DNA from: Flavobacteriales bacterium
GTDB lineage: Bacteria > Bacteroidota > Bacteroidia > UBA10329
Assembly (NCBI GenBank): GCA_021739695.1
Contig: JAIPBM010000004.1
Location: forward strand, 124,001 to 188,000
Length of the DNA: 64,000 bases
Direction of reading: 5' to 3'
A program made the position numbers and the translations under genes. Within the stretch, counting starts at the first letter, position 1. The number at the start of each line of letters is the position of its first letter. This document shows, piece after piece, positions 1 to 8,527 of this stretch. Under the pieces are notes generated by a model, which was given only the letters and a program-made list of their open reading frames with translations, did no database searches and was not told the DNA's origin.

Positions 1-963
1 AATACCAGTTTTCCCACCGCCCAAATAAAAACTGCCTCCCATAAATTCCTTTTGAATTTCAAGCGGGAGGTCTCGCCAATAACCTTTTTGAGGTACTAGG
101 TCTAATACTTCTCGTTTGCTTTGGGGGTATTTTGCGCCCGTTGACATTGGAACATTTGACTCAAACAATACTCCTTTCTTCAAGGCATCATGTAGAGTGT
201 AAACTTTCTGATGGGGTTTTGGATATTCATATCGAATGTCAATATCTTTTCTTACGCCTACCAAAATCAGTCGTTCACGTTTTTGTGGCACTCTATAATT
301 TATTGCTTTCAACACTTGAACAGGAACGACATTGTAGCCAATTTCGTCTAAAATTGAAATCATTCCCTTCAATGTTCTCCCATTCTCATGGCTTAGCAGA
401 CCACGGACATTTTCACCGATACAAATAGGTGGGTTTACTTCTTTGACAACTCGAGCAAATTCATAGAATAAGGTTCCTCTTGCATCAGCAAGACCAAGTT
501 TTTTTCCTGCGTAGCTAAAAGCTTGACATGGAAACCCACCAGTAACCACATCGATTTTATCGTAATATTCTGAAAAATCAAACGCTTTGATATCTCCTTC
601 AAGCACCCTCCATGCTGGACGGTTTTTTCTTAAAGTTTGGCAAGCCCATTTATCGATTTCATTTAGCGCCACACATTTTAAGCCTGCCCTTTCCAACCCG
701 ACAGCTAAACCTCCAGCCCCAGCAAAAAGCTCTAAGACAGAGTAGTCTCTGTTTGCCTCAACGTAGTTGGTTATTACGTCATCAATTTCTTCATCTAGAA
801 AATCCGCGAACAAGGTTTCAACCTGTTCTCGTTTATACACTCGATAATTACTTATCGGTTCGCGCACAGCCAAAAGCTTTCCTTCTCTGTCCCACCTTCT
901 TAGAGTTTCTTTGCTTTTTCCAATTAGTTTGGAAGCTTCGGATAGCGTTAAATATTCATTCAT
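1..963 (-). CDS. DNA (cytosine-5) methyltransferase with N-terminal HTH, 3' end cut by window edge
   Basis: Hand translation from the ATG at 963-961 gives 321 residues open to base 1, so the C-terminus is missing. Residues 1-50 (starting MNEYLTLSEASKLIGKSKET) look like a MerR/excisionase-type helix-turn-helix. The C5-methyltransferase core follows: motif I LFAGAGG at 79-85, motif IV GGFPCQAFS with catalytic Cys146, motif VI ENVRGL near 195 and motif VIII QKRERLILVG. The visible end (GGSFYLGGGKTG) is in the variable/target-recognition part. It transfers a methyl group from SAM to C5 of cytosine in a specific site. No restriction partner is visible, but the flank beyond base 1 is unknown. The HTH may give promoter binding in addition to catalysis (inference). 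A TAACC/GGTTA inverted repeat lies just upstream. Confidence 0.93.
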   Translation of the reverse strand, partial: MNEYLTLSEASKLIGKSKETLRRWDREGKLLAVREPISNYRVYKREQVETLFADFLDEEIDDVITNYVEANRDYSVLELFAGAGGLAVGLERAGLKCVALNEIDKWACQTLRKNRPAWRVLEGDIKAFDFSEYYDKIDVVTGGFPCQAFSYAGKKLGLADARGTLFYEFARVVKEVNPPICIGENVRGLLSHENGRTLKGMISILDEIGYNVVPVQVLKAINYRVPQKRERLILVGVRKDIDIRYEYPKPHQKVYTLHDALKKGVLFESNVPMSTGAKYPQSKREVLDLVPQKGYWRDLPLEIQKEFMGGSFYLGGGKTGI

Positions 964-975
964 AACCAAGTAGTT

Positions 976-994
976 TAACCTTATACAATGGTTA
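976..994. promoter_or_regulatory. Inverted repeat upstream of the HTH-methyltransferase, candidate operator
   Basis: TAACC (976-980) and GGTTA (990-994) are separated by 9 bases, 13 bp upstream of the methyltransferase ATG. The spacing and position suit an operator for its own N-terminal HTH domain. The arms are only 5 bp, so this is a suggestion. Confidence 0.35.
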
Positions 995-1073
995 CGAATT
1001 TATGATTTCCAGCAATACCATTTATATCGTCTGTGTAATTATTCACTAACACAGGTATTTGGAATCATTTCTC

Positions 1074-1096
1074 AACTGATAAGAACTCCATCAGTT
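1074..1096. other. Small hairpin before the first 21-bp-periodic array
   Basis: AACTGAT (1074-1080) pairs with ATCAGTT (1090-1096) across a 9-base loop. It lies about 60 bp before the periodic array. The second array locus has a hairpin with a GATCAGTC/GACTGATC stem at a similar distance, so this may be a shared part of the locus plan. Confidence 0.4.
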
Positions 1097-1163
1097 TTCA
1101 ATTGTTCGCATTGAATTTAACCAGTGTTCATCCTGCAAACCGCCATCGATCTTTTCAACCCCG

Positions 1164-1540
1164 CGTCCAAGGTTCTACACTCGTGTTGTACGGATCAACA
1201 GCACGATTTCAAACCTCCCCACCCCAACATCACAGCTCAACACTCCTGCCGCAAAGCTCTACACCACTATTGTTGAGTTCTACAGCAGCACTTCAGAACA
1301 CGAAAGCAGCCCCGTCCAATCCAACACCTCAAGTGTTGAATTCTTCAGGAGGATAGTTCATTTCAATAGAAGGACTGTTTAATAGCAAAGTAGCATAGTT
1401 GATTTCAACAGTAGAAGAGTTAAATCCAACACTTGCACTTCAGAGCTTGTTTTTAGCGCTGCTGATTCCTAAAGTTGAATTTCAAAGCTCTGAAATTCAA
1501 CTGTTTGCTTGTGAAGAATAACAATTTCACACTTTTTTTC
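1164..1540 (+). repeat. Degenerate 21-bp-periodic array (about 18 units) upstream of a small orphan gene
   Basis: The 680 bases between the methyltransferase and the next start hold no convincing gene. From about 1170 they fall into consecutive 21-base units sharing a pattern near TCAACA...GTTnA. Examples are gctcaacactcctgccgca, gctctacaccactattgtt and attcttcaggaggatagtt. One plus frame (1102-1356) stays open and reads as heptads of the SSTxxLQ kind before stopping, so steady translation through the array is unlikely. The units are too diverged for recent tandem duplication, and there are no constant repeats with unique spacers, so this is not a CRISPR. A clearer 21-bp array precedes another small protein at 18,220. 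Confidence 0.6.
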
Positions 1541-1644
1541 AATTGGCGAAAAATAAAGTCGTATCGGCCAATGTTTTTAAGGAAAGGAGAAAGTCTCCGA
1601 CAGGGTTTGCCATCCTGGAAACACTCACTAAAAACTGTAAAGAA

Positions 1645-2055
1645 ATGGCTAAGAAAACAGCACGGGTGGTGATTCCCCGTAATCCTGAAGAGCTCATTGA
1701 GCTGGGCGAAGGGATTGTTCTGAAGCACAACGAAGATCCAGCCAATAGCCCCATTGCGGGTTTAGACATGGCCGAGTTTGAACAACTGGTTCTGGTCAGT
1801 AAAAAGAAGAACGCAGAAGCGAAGAAGTTGCGAAAAGATGCCGAAACGGCCACCGAAGACCGCGACACGCTGCTTGGGCATCGGAAAGATCAGAACAGCA
1901 ATACGCTGGGTACGGTGCTCAATTATGTGTCACGCTCAAGAGACATCCTTCTGGGTAATTTCAGAGGTAAGGAACAGCACTTGGGAGATTATGGATTTGT
2001 GGTGAATAAGAGCAGTAGCACTACGCCTTCGGAACCTACTGACCCCACGCCCTGA
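1645..2055 (+). CDS. Small orphan protein behind a 21-bp-periodic array
   Basis: 136 residues from the ATG at 1645 (MAKKTARVVIPRNPEELIEL). The frame is open further up to a TTG at 1543, but the extra 34 residues look like array-derived leader, and the AT-rich bases before 1645 suit a Bacteroidota start. The protein is soluble, without signal peptide or membrane segment. It has a charged helical middle (KKKNAEAKKLRKDAETATEDRD) and a Ser/Thr/Pro-rich tail after a GDYGFVV motif. I recall similar small paralogous proteins in Bacteroidota genomes but know no function. A strong terminator follows at once, so it forms a single-gene unit with the array as its 5' region. Confidence 0.75.
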   Translation: MAKKTARVVIPRNPEELIELGEGIVLKHNEDPANSPIAGLDMAEFEQLVLVSKKKNAEAKKLRKDAETATEDRDTLLGHRKDQNSNTLGTVLNYVSRSRDILLGNFRGKEQHLGDYGFVVNKSSSTTPSEPTDPTP

Positions 2056-2075
2056 ATGAAACGAGCCGAAATGTG

Positions 2076-2107
2076 AAGGGCGACATCAACAGATGCCGCC
2101 CTTTTTT
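2076..2107 (+). terminator. Rho-independent terminator
   Basis: AAGGGCG (2076-2082) pairs with CGCCCTT (2097-2103). An inner CATC/GATG stem closes the loop and a run of T follows. It ends the small orphan gene. Confidence 0.85.
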
Positions 2108-2153
2108 GTGTCTTTCTCGTTACTCTTCGCTTATCGCACATCACTCAAAACGC

Positions 2154-3569
2154 TCAAAATATCTTCTCCGGATTCAGGATGCCCTTCGGGTCAAACACCG
2201 CTTTAATGCCTCGCATGAGGTCGAGGTTCTTTTCGGCCATGGCCAAATGCATGTAAGGTCGCTTGGCAATGCCAATGCCGTGCTCGCCCGAAAGCGTTCC
2301 ACCCAATTCAACCACCGCTTTGAAGATGTCGGCAATGCCCTCGTTCACTTCCTTATCCCAATAGGCATCCGAAAGTTGTTCCTTCATGATGTTCACGTGG
2401 AGGTTTCCATCGCCCACATGGCCGTAGCACACCGAACGGAAACCGATGCGGTTGCCAATTTCTTTGATGGCCGTTACCAACTTGGGCAGATTGCCACGCG
2501 GCACCACCACATCTTCCGATTTGGTCAATGAGTAGGAGTTTACACCCGGAGAAACGTTCCTGCGCAAGCGCCATAGGCCGTCTTTTTCCTCAGCAGTTTG
2601 CGCAAAGTAGATTTCGCCCGTTTCGTAGTTCTCCAACACCTCCACGATCTTCTCCGCTTCGCCCATCAGCACATCTTCATCATTCCCATCCAGCTCAATG
2701 ATCAGATGCGCGTGGATATGATCGGGCAGGTCGATGGAAACAGGCTTGCTCAGCACTTCATCCACATATTTCATGGCCAGCACAATGGCATCGCGCTCCA
2801 TGAATTCCATGCCCGAAGGCGTCAATCCTGCCTTGTAAATACCCGAAATGGCGCGGCAAGCTTCCTCCGAACTGGTGAAAGGCACCAGTAGCGTCACATC
2901 CTTCTTAGGCAAAGGCCGCAGTTTAAAAACAATGCGGGTAATAACGCCCAGTGTTCCTTCGCTGCCGCACATCAGTTGCGTCAGGTTATATCCGGTCGAA
3001 TTCTTCAGCACATTGGCAGCCGTCCATATCACTTCTCCCGTAACCAGCGCCACTTGCATGTTGATGACATAATCGCGCGTAACGCCATACTTCACCGCCT
3101 TTGGTCCTCCTGCATTTTCGGCCAGATTTCCGCCCAGAAAGCAACTTCCCTTGCTACTTGGGTCAGGCGGGTAGAACAATCCTTTCTCCTTCACTGCATT
3201 CTGAAAAACCTCCGTTATCACACCAGGTTCTACCGTGGCCTGTAAGTTCAATTCATCAATGTCGATGATGCGGTTGAAGCGTTTCATGGCCACCACCACA
3301 CCGCCTTTTATCGGTAATGCTCCTCCGCTCAATCCTGTTCCACCACCACGTGCTGTTACAGGTATTACATGTTCATTACAAAGCATCAGAACAGCAGCCA
3401 CTTCTTCGGCAGCATCGGGCATCACCACCACCTGCGGCATATACACGTGATCTTCCGTTTCGTCCGATGCATGGATCTTCAGAGTTTCTTCATCAACAAA
3501 GAAATTGGCAGCTCCAACAACGCTTTTCAGCTGTTCCAGCAATTCGGGGGTGATCTTACCGTATGTCAT
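2154..3569 (-). CDS. FAD-linked oxidase, GlcD / D-lactate dehydrogenase type
   Basis: 471 residues with the FAD_binding_4 (PCMH-type) fold in the N-terminal half. The FAD-contacting stretch GTGLSGGALPIKGGVVVA lies near residue 78 and PPDPSSKGSCFLGGNLAENAGG near 135. An FAD-oxidase C-terminal domain follows, ending in YGHVGDGNLHVNI and SGEHGIGIAKRPYM. The family oxidises 2-hydroxy acids (glycolate, D-lactate, D-2-hydroxyglutarate) and passes electrons to quinone or an electron carrier. The substrate cannot be fixed from sequence, and no GlcE/GlcF partners are adjacent. A TACTTTTG box sits 28 bp upstream of the start, in the divergent gap with the peptidase gene. Confidence 0.9.
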   Translation of the reverse strand: MTYGKITPELLEQLKSVVGAANFFVDEETLKIHASDETEDHVYMPQVVVMPDAAEEVAAVLMLCNEHVIPVTARGGGTGLSGGALPIKGGVVVAMKRFNRIIDIDELNLQATVEPGVITEVFQNAVKEKGLFYPPDPSSKGSCFLGGNLAENAGGPKAVKYGVTRDYVINMQVALVTGEVIWTAANVLKNSTGYNLTQLMCGSEGTLGVITRIVFKLRPLPKKDVTLLVPFTSSEEACRAISGIYKAGLTPSGMEFMERDAIVLAMKYVDEVLSKPVSIDLPDHIHAHLIIELDGNDEDVLMGEAEKIVEVLENYETGEIYFAQTAEEKDGLWRLRRNVSPGVNSYSLTKSEDVVVPRGNLPKLVTAIKEIGNRIGFRSVCYGHVGDGNLHVNIMKEQLSDAYWDKEVNEGIADIFKAVVELGGTLSGEHGIGIAKRPYMHLAMAEKNLDLMRGIKAVFDPKGILNPEKIF

Positions 3570-3596
3570 GTATTGTTTAGATTTGATCGATTAACG

Positions 3597-3604
3597 CAAA
3601 AGTA
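3597..3604 (-). promoter_or_regulatory. TAnnTTTG -7 box for the FAD oxidase gene
   Basis: The minus strand reads TACTTTTG, matching the Bacteroidota sigma-A -7 consensus, 28 bp from the ATG at 3569. Confidence 0.55.
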
Positions 3605-3612
3605 ACCTCCTT

Positions 3613-5790
3613 ATGCCGCAACAATTGATACGGATTGCCTTAGTTTTTCTCATCATTTTCAACACGGGTCAGCTTTGGGCCCAATCTAGCATTACGCTAG
3701 AAGATATTTGGAATAATGGCACCTATCGCACAGAAGGTGTGTATGGTATCCGTTCGTTGAATGACGGCACGCATTACACCACGCTTCAAAAAAGTAGCGT
3801 TGTCAAATACAGCTACGAAACGGGCGACTCGGTAGAAGCCATCGTGCTTGCTTCCGAGCTTAGATGGAACGATGCGCTCATTGCCATCGAAGATTACGAG
3901 TTCAACCAGAGCGAAACAAAGCTGTTGCTTGCCACAGAAGAGGAGCAGCTCTATCGCCATTCATCCAGCTACAAGTATTACGCATTTGACCGCACAGACA
4001 AGAAGCTCCGCGAGATTGCTGGAGGAAAGCATGTCTATCATGCCACGTTTTCGCCTGTTTCCAATCAGGTGGCGTATGTATTCGACAACAACCTTTTTGT
4101 GGAAGATCTGGATGCGAAGACCACTAAACAGATAACCACCACAGGTAAATGGAACGAGATCATCAACGGAATGAGCGATTGGGTTTATGAAGAGGAGTTT
4201 GCCTTCACCAAAGCGTTTCAGTGGTCGCCCGATGGTCGTTTCATCGCCTATTATGAGTTCAACGAAACGGACGTGAAGGAATTCTCGATGACCAAATACG
4301 AGGGTAAACTCTATCCTACCGAAGAGCGCTTCAAATATCCGAAGGCAGGCGAGGCGAATTCAAAAGTGGCCATCTTCATTTATCACATAGACCGCGATAT
4401 GAATGTGAAAGTGGACATTGGCGACCGCGATGACATTTACATTCCGCGCATCAAATGGACCAAAGATCCATCCACACTTTCTGTACAACGAATGAATCGC
4501 TTGCAGAACAGATTGGAGCTTCTTTTTGCTGATGCCGTGAAAGGAAAAACCCGCGTGGTGCTGAGCGAAGCTTCAGAAACCTACATAGACATTACAGACA
4601 ACCTTACTTTTTTGGATAATGCCCAAGAATTCATTTGGAGCAGCGAAAAGGACGGCTACAATCATCTCTACCTCTATGACGTGACCGGTGCCCAAAAGGT
4701 GCAACTCACTTCTGGAACCTGGGATGTGAACGCCTTTTACGGTATCGATGCGAAGGGCAAGAACTTCTTCTATCAATCTTCGGAAGAAGGACCAACACAA
4801 CGCCATGTGTATGCTGCTTCGCTCAACGGAAATTTCAAACGCAAATTGACCCCCAATAAAGGGCAGAACGAACCGAGCTTCAGCAACACCTTCGAGTATT
4901 TCATCAACACCCATTCGGATGCAAATACGCCTCCATTCATCTCTCTACTGAATGAAAAGGGCAAACAGATACGCGTGCTGAAAGACAACGCTGCGCTTAA
5001 GTCTAAACTGGCAGCACTTAAGGTGCCTACGAAAGAATTCTTCTCCTTCACACCTTCACATGGCACTTCGCTCAATGCATGGATGATCAAACCGACCGAT
5101 TTTGACCCATCGCGTAAATACCCCGTGCTCGTTTCCATCTATGGCGGACCAGGAAGCAACACCGTCAATGATTCTTGGGGATCAAAAACACAGATGTGGG
5201 AGATGATGCTGGCGCAGCAAGGCTACATCATTGTTTCGGTAGATAATCGCGGAACAGGAAACCGAGGCCGCGATTTCAAAAATTGCACCTACAAGCAACT
5301 TGGTAAACTTGAAGTGGAAGACTACATCGAAACGGCCAAATACCTTGGGTCGCGCGGTTATGTAGATCCTACGCGCATTGGTATGTACGGATGGAGCTAT
5401 GGTGGCTACATGAGTTCGTTGGCGCTTACCAAAGGAGCCGACTTCTATTCGATGGCCATTGCCGTAGCGCCTGTTACCAACTGGCGATTCTACGATTCCA
5501 TCTATACCGAACGCTATATGCGCACTCCGCAGGAAAACGCCAAAGGTTATGATGATAATTCGCCCATCAATCATGTAGATAAGATGAAAGGAGCTTATCT
5601 CCTCATTCACGGAACGGGAGATGATAACGTGCATTTTCAGAACTCGGTAGAAATGACCGAAGCGTTGATAGAAGCGAACAAGCAGTTCGATATGTACATC
5701 TATCCAGACAGGAATCACGGTATTTACGGGAACAACGCCCGCTTGCATCTCTTCACAAAAATGACCGACTTCATCAAGAAGAACCTGTAG
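3613..5790 (+). CDS. Secreted dipeptidyl peptidase IV (S9B family)
   Basis: 725 residues. A signal peptide (residues 1-23, ending LWAQ) is followed by the DPP-IV beta-propeller and a C-terminal alpha/beta-hydrolase domain. The nucleophile is Ser595 in GWSYGGY, the acid lies in GTGDDNVHF (near 670) and the base is His702 in DRNHGIYG. The propeller carries the DWVYEEEF segment typical of S9B enzymes, whose Glu pair binds the peptide N-terminus. The enzyme removes N-terminal dipeptides, usually X-Pro, in the periplasm or at the surface. A peptide transporter of the POT family lies directly downstream, suggesting joint peptide use. It is divergent from the FAD oxidase with about 43 bp between starts. 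Confidence 0.95.
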   Translation: MPQQLIRIALVFLIIFNTGQLWAQSSITLEDIWNNGTYRTEGVYGIRSLNDGTHYTTLQKSSVVKYSYETGDSVEAIVLASELRWNDALIAIEDYEFNQSETKLLLATEEEQLYRHSSSYKYYAFDRTDKKLREIAGGKHVYHATFSPVSNQVAYVFDNNLFVEDLDAKTTKQITTTGKWNEIINGMSDWVYEEEFAFTKAFQWSPDGRFIAYYEFNETDVKEFSMTKYEGKLYPTEERFKYPKAGEANSKVAIFIYHIDRDMNVKVDIGDRDDIYIPRIKWTKDPSTLSVQRMNRLQNRLELLFADAVKGKTRVVLSEASETYIDITDNLTFLDNAQEFIWSSEKDGYNHLYLYDVTGAQKVQLTSGTWDVNAFYGIDAKGKNFFYQSSEEGPTQRHVYAASLNGNFKRKLTPNKGQNEPSFSNTFEYFINTHSDANTPPFISLLNEKGKQIRVLKDNAALKSKLAALKVPTKEFFSFTPSHGTSLNAWMIKPTDFDPSRKYPVLVSIYGGPGSNTVNDSWGSKTQMWEMMLAQQGYIIVSVDNRGTGNRGRDFKNCTYKQLGKLEVEDYIETAKYLGSRGYVDPTRIGMYGWSYGGYMSSLALTKGADFYSMAIAVAPVTNWRFYDSIYTERYMRTPQENAKGYDDNSPINHVDKMKGAYLLIHGTGDDNVHFQNSVEMTEALIEANKQFDMYIYPDRNHGIYGNNARLHLFTKMTDFIKKNL

Positions 5791-5791
5791 T

Positions 5792-5843
5792 GGCGTAAGG
5801 ATTTACGCCCTTCACAGGTCTTGAGGGCGTAAATCCTTACGCC
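5792..5843. repeat. Nested palindrome between peptidase and peptide transporter genes
   Basis: A perfect 20-bp inverted repeat (5792-5811 with 5824-5843) has a 12-base loop. Each arm is itself a hairpin: GGCGTAA-GGAT-TTACGCC on the left and GGCGTAA-ATCC-TTACGCC on the right. No T-run follows, so it is not a standard terminator. It resembles a REP-like or miniature mobile palindrome. It begins 2 bp after the peptidase stop. Confidence 0.85.
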
Positions 5844-5891
5844 TACGACAGAAAATCCCTACTTTCAACGCGCTTCAAATCAACCTAATCA

Positions 5892-7445
5892 ATGACATCA
5901 ACCCAACAGCAACAATTATTCGGACATCCGGCAGGACTGTTCATTCTCTTCTTCACCGAAATGTGGGAGCGTTTCAGTTACTACGGAATGCGCGCTTTGC
6001 TCGTACTTTTCCTTGTAAGTGGGCTAGATGAAGGTGGTTGGGCTTGGGAGCGCGAGGATGCGCTGGAACTTTATGCCATGTATACTGGCTTGGTGTATCT
6101 CACGCCCATTTTAGGCGGGCTGCTGGCAGATAAGGTCCTCGGATTTAGAAAAGCCGTTTTGCTTGGCGCCTTTCTTATGACCTGTGGTCACGCTTCCATG
6201 GCATTTGAAACGGAATTCACCTTCTACCTCGGTTTGATCCTTCTGATCATCGGTAACGGTGCTTTCAAACCGAACATTTCTTCCATTGTTGGAAATCTAT
6301 ATCCGCGTAACAGTGATAAGAAGGATGGAGCTTATACCATCTTCTATATGGGTATCAATGCTGGTGCTTTCCTCGGAATTTTGTTGTGCGGTTATATTGG
6401 CGAAAAAGTAGGTTGGAGCTTTGGATTCGGTCTGGCCGGAATCTTTATGTTCCTAGGAATGCTTCAGTTCTATTTTGCACAAGGCATTTTTGGAAATATT
6501 GGGCTAAAGCCTCAGAAGGATGAACACTTAGAACCTTCCCAAATGCAAGGTCACGTGAAAATTGACGTGGACAAAGAAGAAAACGTACCTGCAAACGTGG
6601 AGCGCGACCGCTTGATGGTAATTGGAATCCTTTCACTCTTCACCATTTTCTTCTGGATGGCTTTTGAACAGGCTGGTGGATCCATGACCATTTTCGCCAA
6701 AGATTATACCAACCGTGTTCTTACAGGCGATGCAGCCAACACCTTCCGTTGGTTCAATACCATCCTTACGGTTGCCCCGATGGCAATCGTGACCTATGTT
6801 TTGATTTCGCTTTTCCGTCAAACATTCAAAAGCTACGCGCTGTCGAACATATTCCTTGGGAGCAGTTTCGTTATCATTTGGGGTGTGGCGCTATGGATGA
6901 TTCAAAATGAATTCAACCAAGAAGCTAGCGAAGTTCCAGCATCTTGGTTCGGGATTCTCAATTCATTCTTCATTATTGCTTGCGCACCAATCTTCTCTAA
7001 GATATGGGAAAGCAAGTTGAACCCATCAGCATCCATCAAATTTGCCATGGGACTAATTCTTCTTGGACTTGGTTTTGGCGTTTTAGCCTTCGGTTCCGCT
7101 TCAATCCCATCAGGAGCAGCTACTGCCTCTGTTAGCATGGCTTGGCTTATCCTTGCATATTTCCTTCATACAATGGGAGAATTGACACTTTCTCCTGTAG
7201 GTCTTTCCTACGTCAGTAAATTAGCACCAGCACGCTTGGTTGGTCTGATGTTCGGTGTGTGGTTCCTTGCATCAGCAGTTGCCAACTATCTTGCTGGTTG
7301 GACAGGCAGTTTGATTGATAAGATCACGGAGATGTATTCAATGTCCACTTTCTTCCTGATATACACTGGTTTACCGATTGGAGCAGGCTTGGTGCTGATC
7401 CTACTGACACCAATGATCAAGAAGAAAATGCACGGAATACATTAA
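5892..7445 (+). CDS. POT/PTR2 family proton-coupled di-/tripeptide transporter
   Basis: 517 residues with about 14 membrane segments. The PTR2 signature appears at once: the EMWERFSYYGMRALLVLFL segment near residue 22 carries the ExxERFxYY proton-coupling motif. A second family block, GNGAFKPNISSIVGNLY, lies near residue 120. The extra-long loop around residues 205-240 is charged. Members import di- and tripeptides with protons across the inner membrane. The position just after a secreted dipeptidyl peptidase fits uptake of the released dipeptides (inference from context). Confidence 0.95.
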   Translation: MTSTQQQQLFGHPAGLFILFFTEMWERFSYYGMRALLVLFLVSGLDEGGWAWEREDALELYAMYTGLVYLTPILGGLLADKVLGFRKAVLLGAFLMTCGHASMAFETEFTFYLGLILLIIGNGAFKPNISSIVGNLYPRNSDKKDGAYTIFYMGINAGAFLGILLCGYIGEKVGWSFGFGLAGIFMFLGMLQFYFAQGIFGNIGLKPQKDEHLEPSQMQGHVKIDVDKEENVPANVERDRLMVIGILSLFTIFFWMAFEQAGGSMTIFAKDYTNRVLTGDAANTFRWFNTILTVAPMAIVTYVLISLFRQTFKSYALSNIFLGSSFVIIWGVALWMIQNEFNQEASEVPASWFGILNSFFIIACAPIFSKIWESKLNPSASIKFAMGLILLGLGFGVLAFGSASIPSGAATASVSMAWLILAYFLHTMGELTLSPVGLSYVSKLAPARLVGLMFGVWFLASAVANYLAGWTGSLIDKITEMYSMSTFFLIYTGLPIGAGLVLILLTPMIKKKMHGIH

Positions 7446-7458
7446 TGGCTGCAACTTT

Positions 7459-7466
7459 TAGATTTG
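7459..7466 (+). promoter_or_regulatory. TAnnTTTG -7 box upstream of siaC-like gene
   Basis: TAGATTTG lies about 75 bp before the ATG at 7541, in the gap after the transporter. This implies its own promoter and a longer leader than most genes here. Confidence 0.4.
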
Positions 7467-7540
7467 TAAAACCGTATTGAAATTCATTAATCTGTTTCTA
7501 AGCTGTCTGACCACGGCCGAAACACGTAATCCATAGGCGA

Positions 7541-7930
7541 ATGGGAGAAATAAAAGCACTTGTGCTGGAGCCGACAAAGGAGACTCCGCACGTAACGCTA
7601 GATGCTACTGGCAATAAGTTTGAAGTTTCAGGAAGGTCGTTTCCGTTGAATGCAAAGGGATTTTATGTCCCGGTTTTAGAGTGGTTGGATAGCTATGCGG
7701 CTAGCCCTAATGCAAAGACTGAATTTACCTTCAAGTTGGAATACTTTAATACGCCTTCTTCAAAATCCATTTCGGATATTCTGAAGAAGTTGAAGGAGAT
7801 CAAAGATGCTGGAAACGCAGTTGACGTTCTGTGGTATTACGAAGAAGATGACATCGACATCCTAGATCTTGGTCATGTGTTTGCACGCACAGTGGGAATG
7901 GATTTCGAATTCAAGGAGTACGTTGAATGA
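7541..7930 (+). CDS. siaC: SiaC-family (DUF1987) regulatory phosphoprotein
   Basis: 129 residues, no signal peptide. The middle segment LEYFNTPSSKSISDILKKL (residues 66-84) matches the SiaC family block in which the Thr of the YxNT motif (Thr71 here) is the residue phosphorylated by the SiaB kinase in Pseudomonas aeruginosa. The C-terminal half has the WYYEEDDIDILDLG pattern of DUF1987. In Pseudomonas, unphosphorylated SiaC activates the diguanylate cyclase SiaD and controls aggregation; in Bacteroidota the output is unknown. A matching SiaB-like kinase lies 13 kb away at 20,989-21,531 instead of next door. Single-gene unit with a strong terminator. Confidence 0.85.
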   Translation: MGEIKALVLEPTKETPHVTLDATGNKFEVSGRSFPLNAKGFYVPVLEWLDSYAASPNAKTEFTFKLEYFNTPSSKSISDILKKLKEIKDAGNAVDVLWYYEEDDIDILDLGHVFARTVGMDFEFKEYVE

Positions 7931-7958
7931 CCCTCAGAAAGAACAAATGAATAATAGA

Positions 7959-7990
7959 AAGCCCGAACTGATTTCAGTTCGGGCTTTTTT
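7959..7990 (+). terminator. Rho-independent terminator after siaC-like gene
   Basis: AAGCCCGAACTG (7959-7970) pairs perfectly with CAGTTCGGGCTT (7975-7986) over an ATTT loop, followed by T6. Confidence 0.95.
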
Positions 7991-8007
7991 GTAATGATCA
8001 GGGTAAA

Positions 8008-8427
8008 CTAAGGAATCGGTTCGCGTTGGCGTTCCCCGATAATGAGCGCAGTGGTAACTCCCACAAATATGGCGCGGACGATATTGTAAACGAATTCGAG
8101 CAATGCCCAACCAGGAGAAGTGATGTTGAAATCTCCATAATAGCTGGTGACTGTCAAGCCTGTAAGGATTCCCATCAGAAAACCGAATTTCAGACCTTTT
8201 CCGAACGGGTTTCCACCTTTGTATAGCATGTGGTATACATAAACAAACACCAGAGCTCGCATGGCGTGTGTTATGAGAAAGTATGCAACTGGCATTTGCA
8301 TCCGCTCAATTCCAAACACCCACTCGTTGTACCACGCTTCAAAAATGACCTCGTGCCAAAGCACTCCACCAAGGGTGAAGATGAGCCAGGCAGCTATAGT
8401 GGCTGCTATGAATCTGAGCATGTCCAT
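8008..8427 (-). CDS. Uncharacterised four-helix membrane protein
   Basis: 139 residues with four hydrophobic segments (about 5-25, 47-66, 79-97 and 108-131) and short polar links, so an inner-membrane protein. No catalytic motif is seen. The first helix carries GGVLWHEVIFE, with a His and Glu in or near the membrane. The tail GERQREPIP is polar. I do not recognise the family. It lies about 100 bp downstream of the small secreted protein on the same strand and converges with siaC. A near-match to the -7 box (TAAACTTG, minus strand, about 8440) precedes it. Confidence 0.7.
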   Translation of the reverse strand: MDMLRFIAATIAAWLIFTLGGVLWHEVIFEAWYNEWVFGIERMQMPVAYFLITHAMRALVFVYVYHMLYKGGNPFGKGLKFGFLMGILTGLTVTSYYGDFNITSPGWALLEFVYNIVRAIFVGVTTALIIGERQREPIP

Positions 8428-8527
8428 TTAATGAGAACAAGTTTACGGAATCTGCCGAACAGCAACGAACGAAAGCGATAAGCGGTTCAAAATATCCGTC
8501 CAATTACCGTTTTGAGATGAATTGTGA

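Noticed and set aside
1543-1644. TTG-started N-terminal extension of the small orphan protein
   Set aside because: Begins at the edge of the periodic array, and the ATG at 1645 has the better context; composition differs from the rest of the protein.
5182-5748. 188-codon antisense frame in the dipeptidyl peptidase gene
   Set aside because: Shadow frame opposite the catalytic domain.
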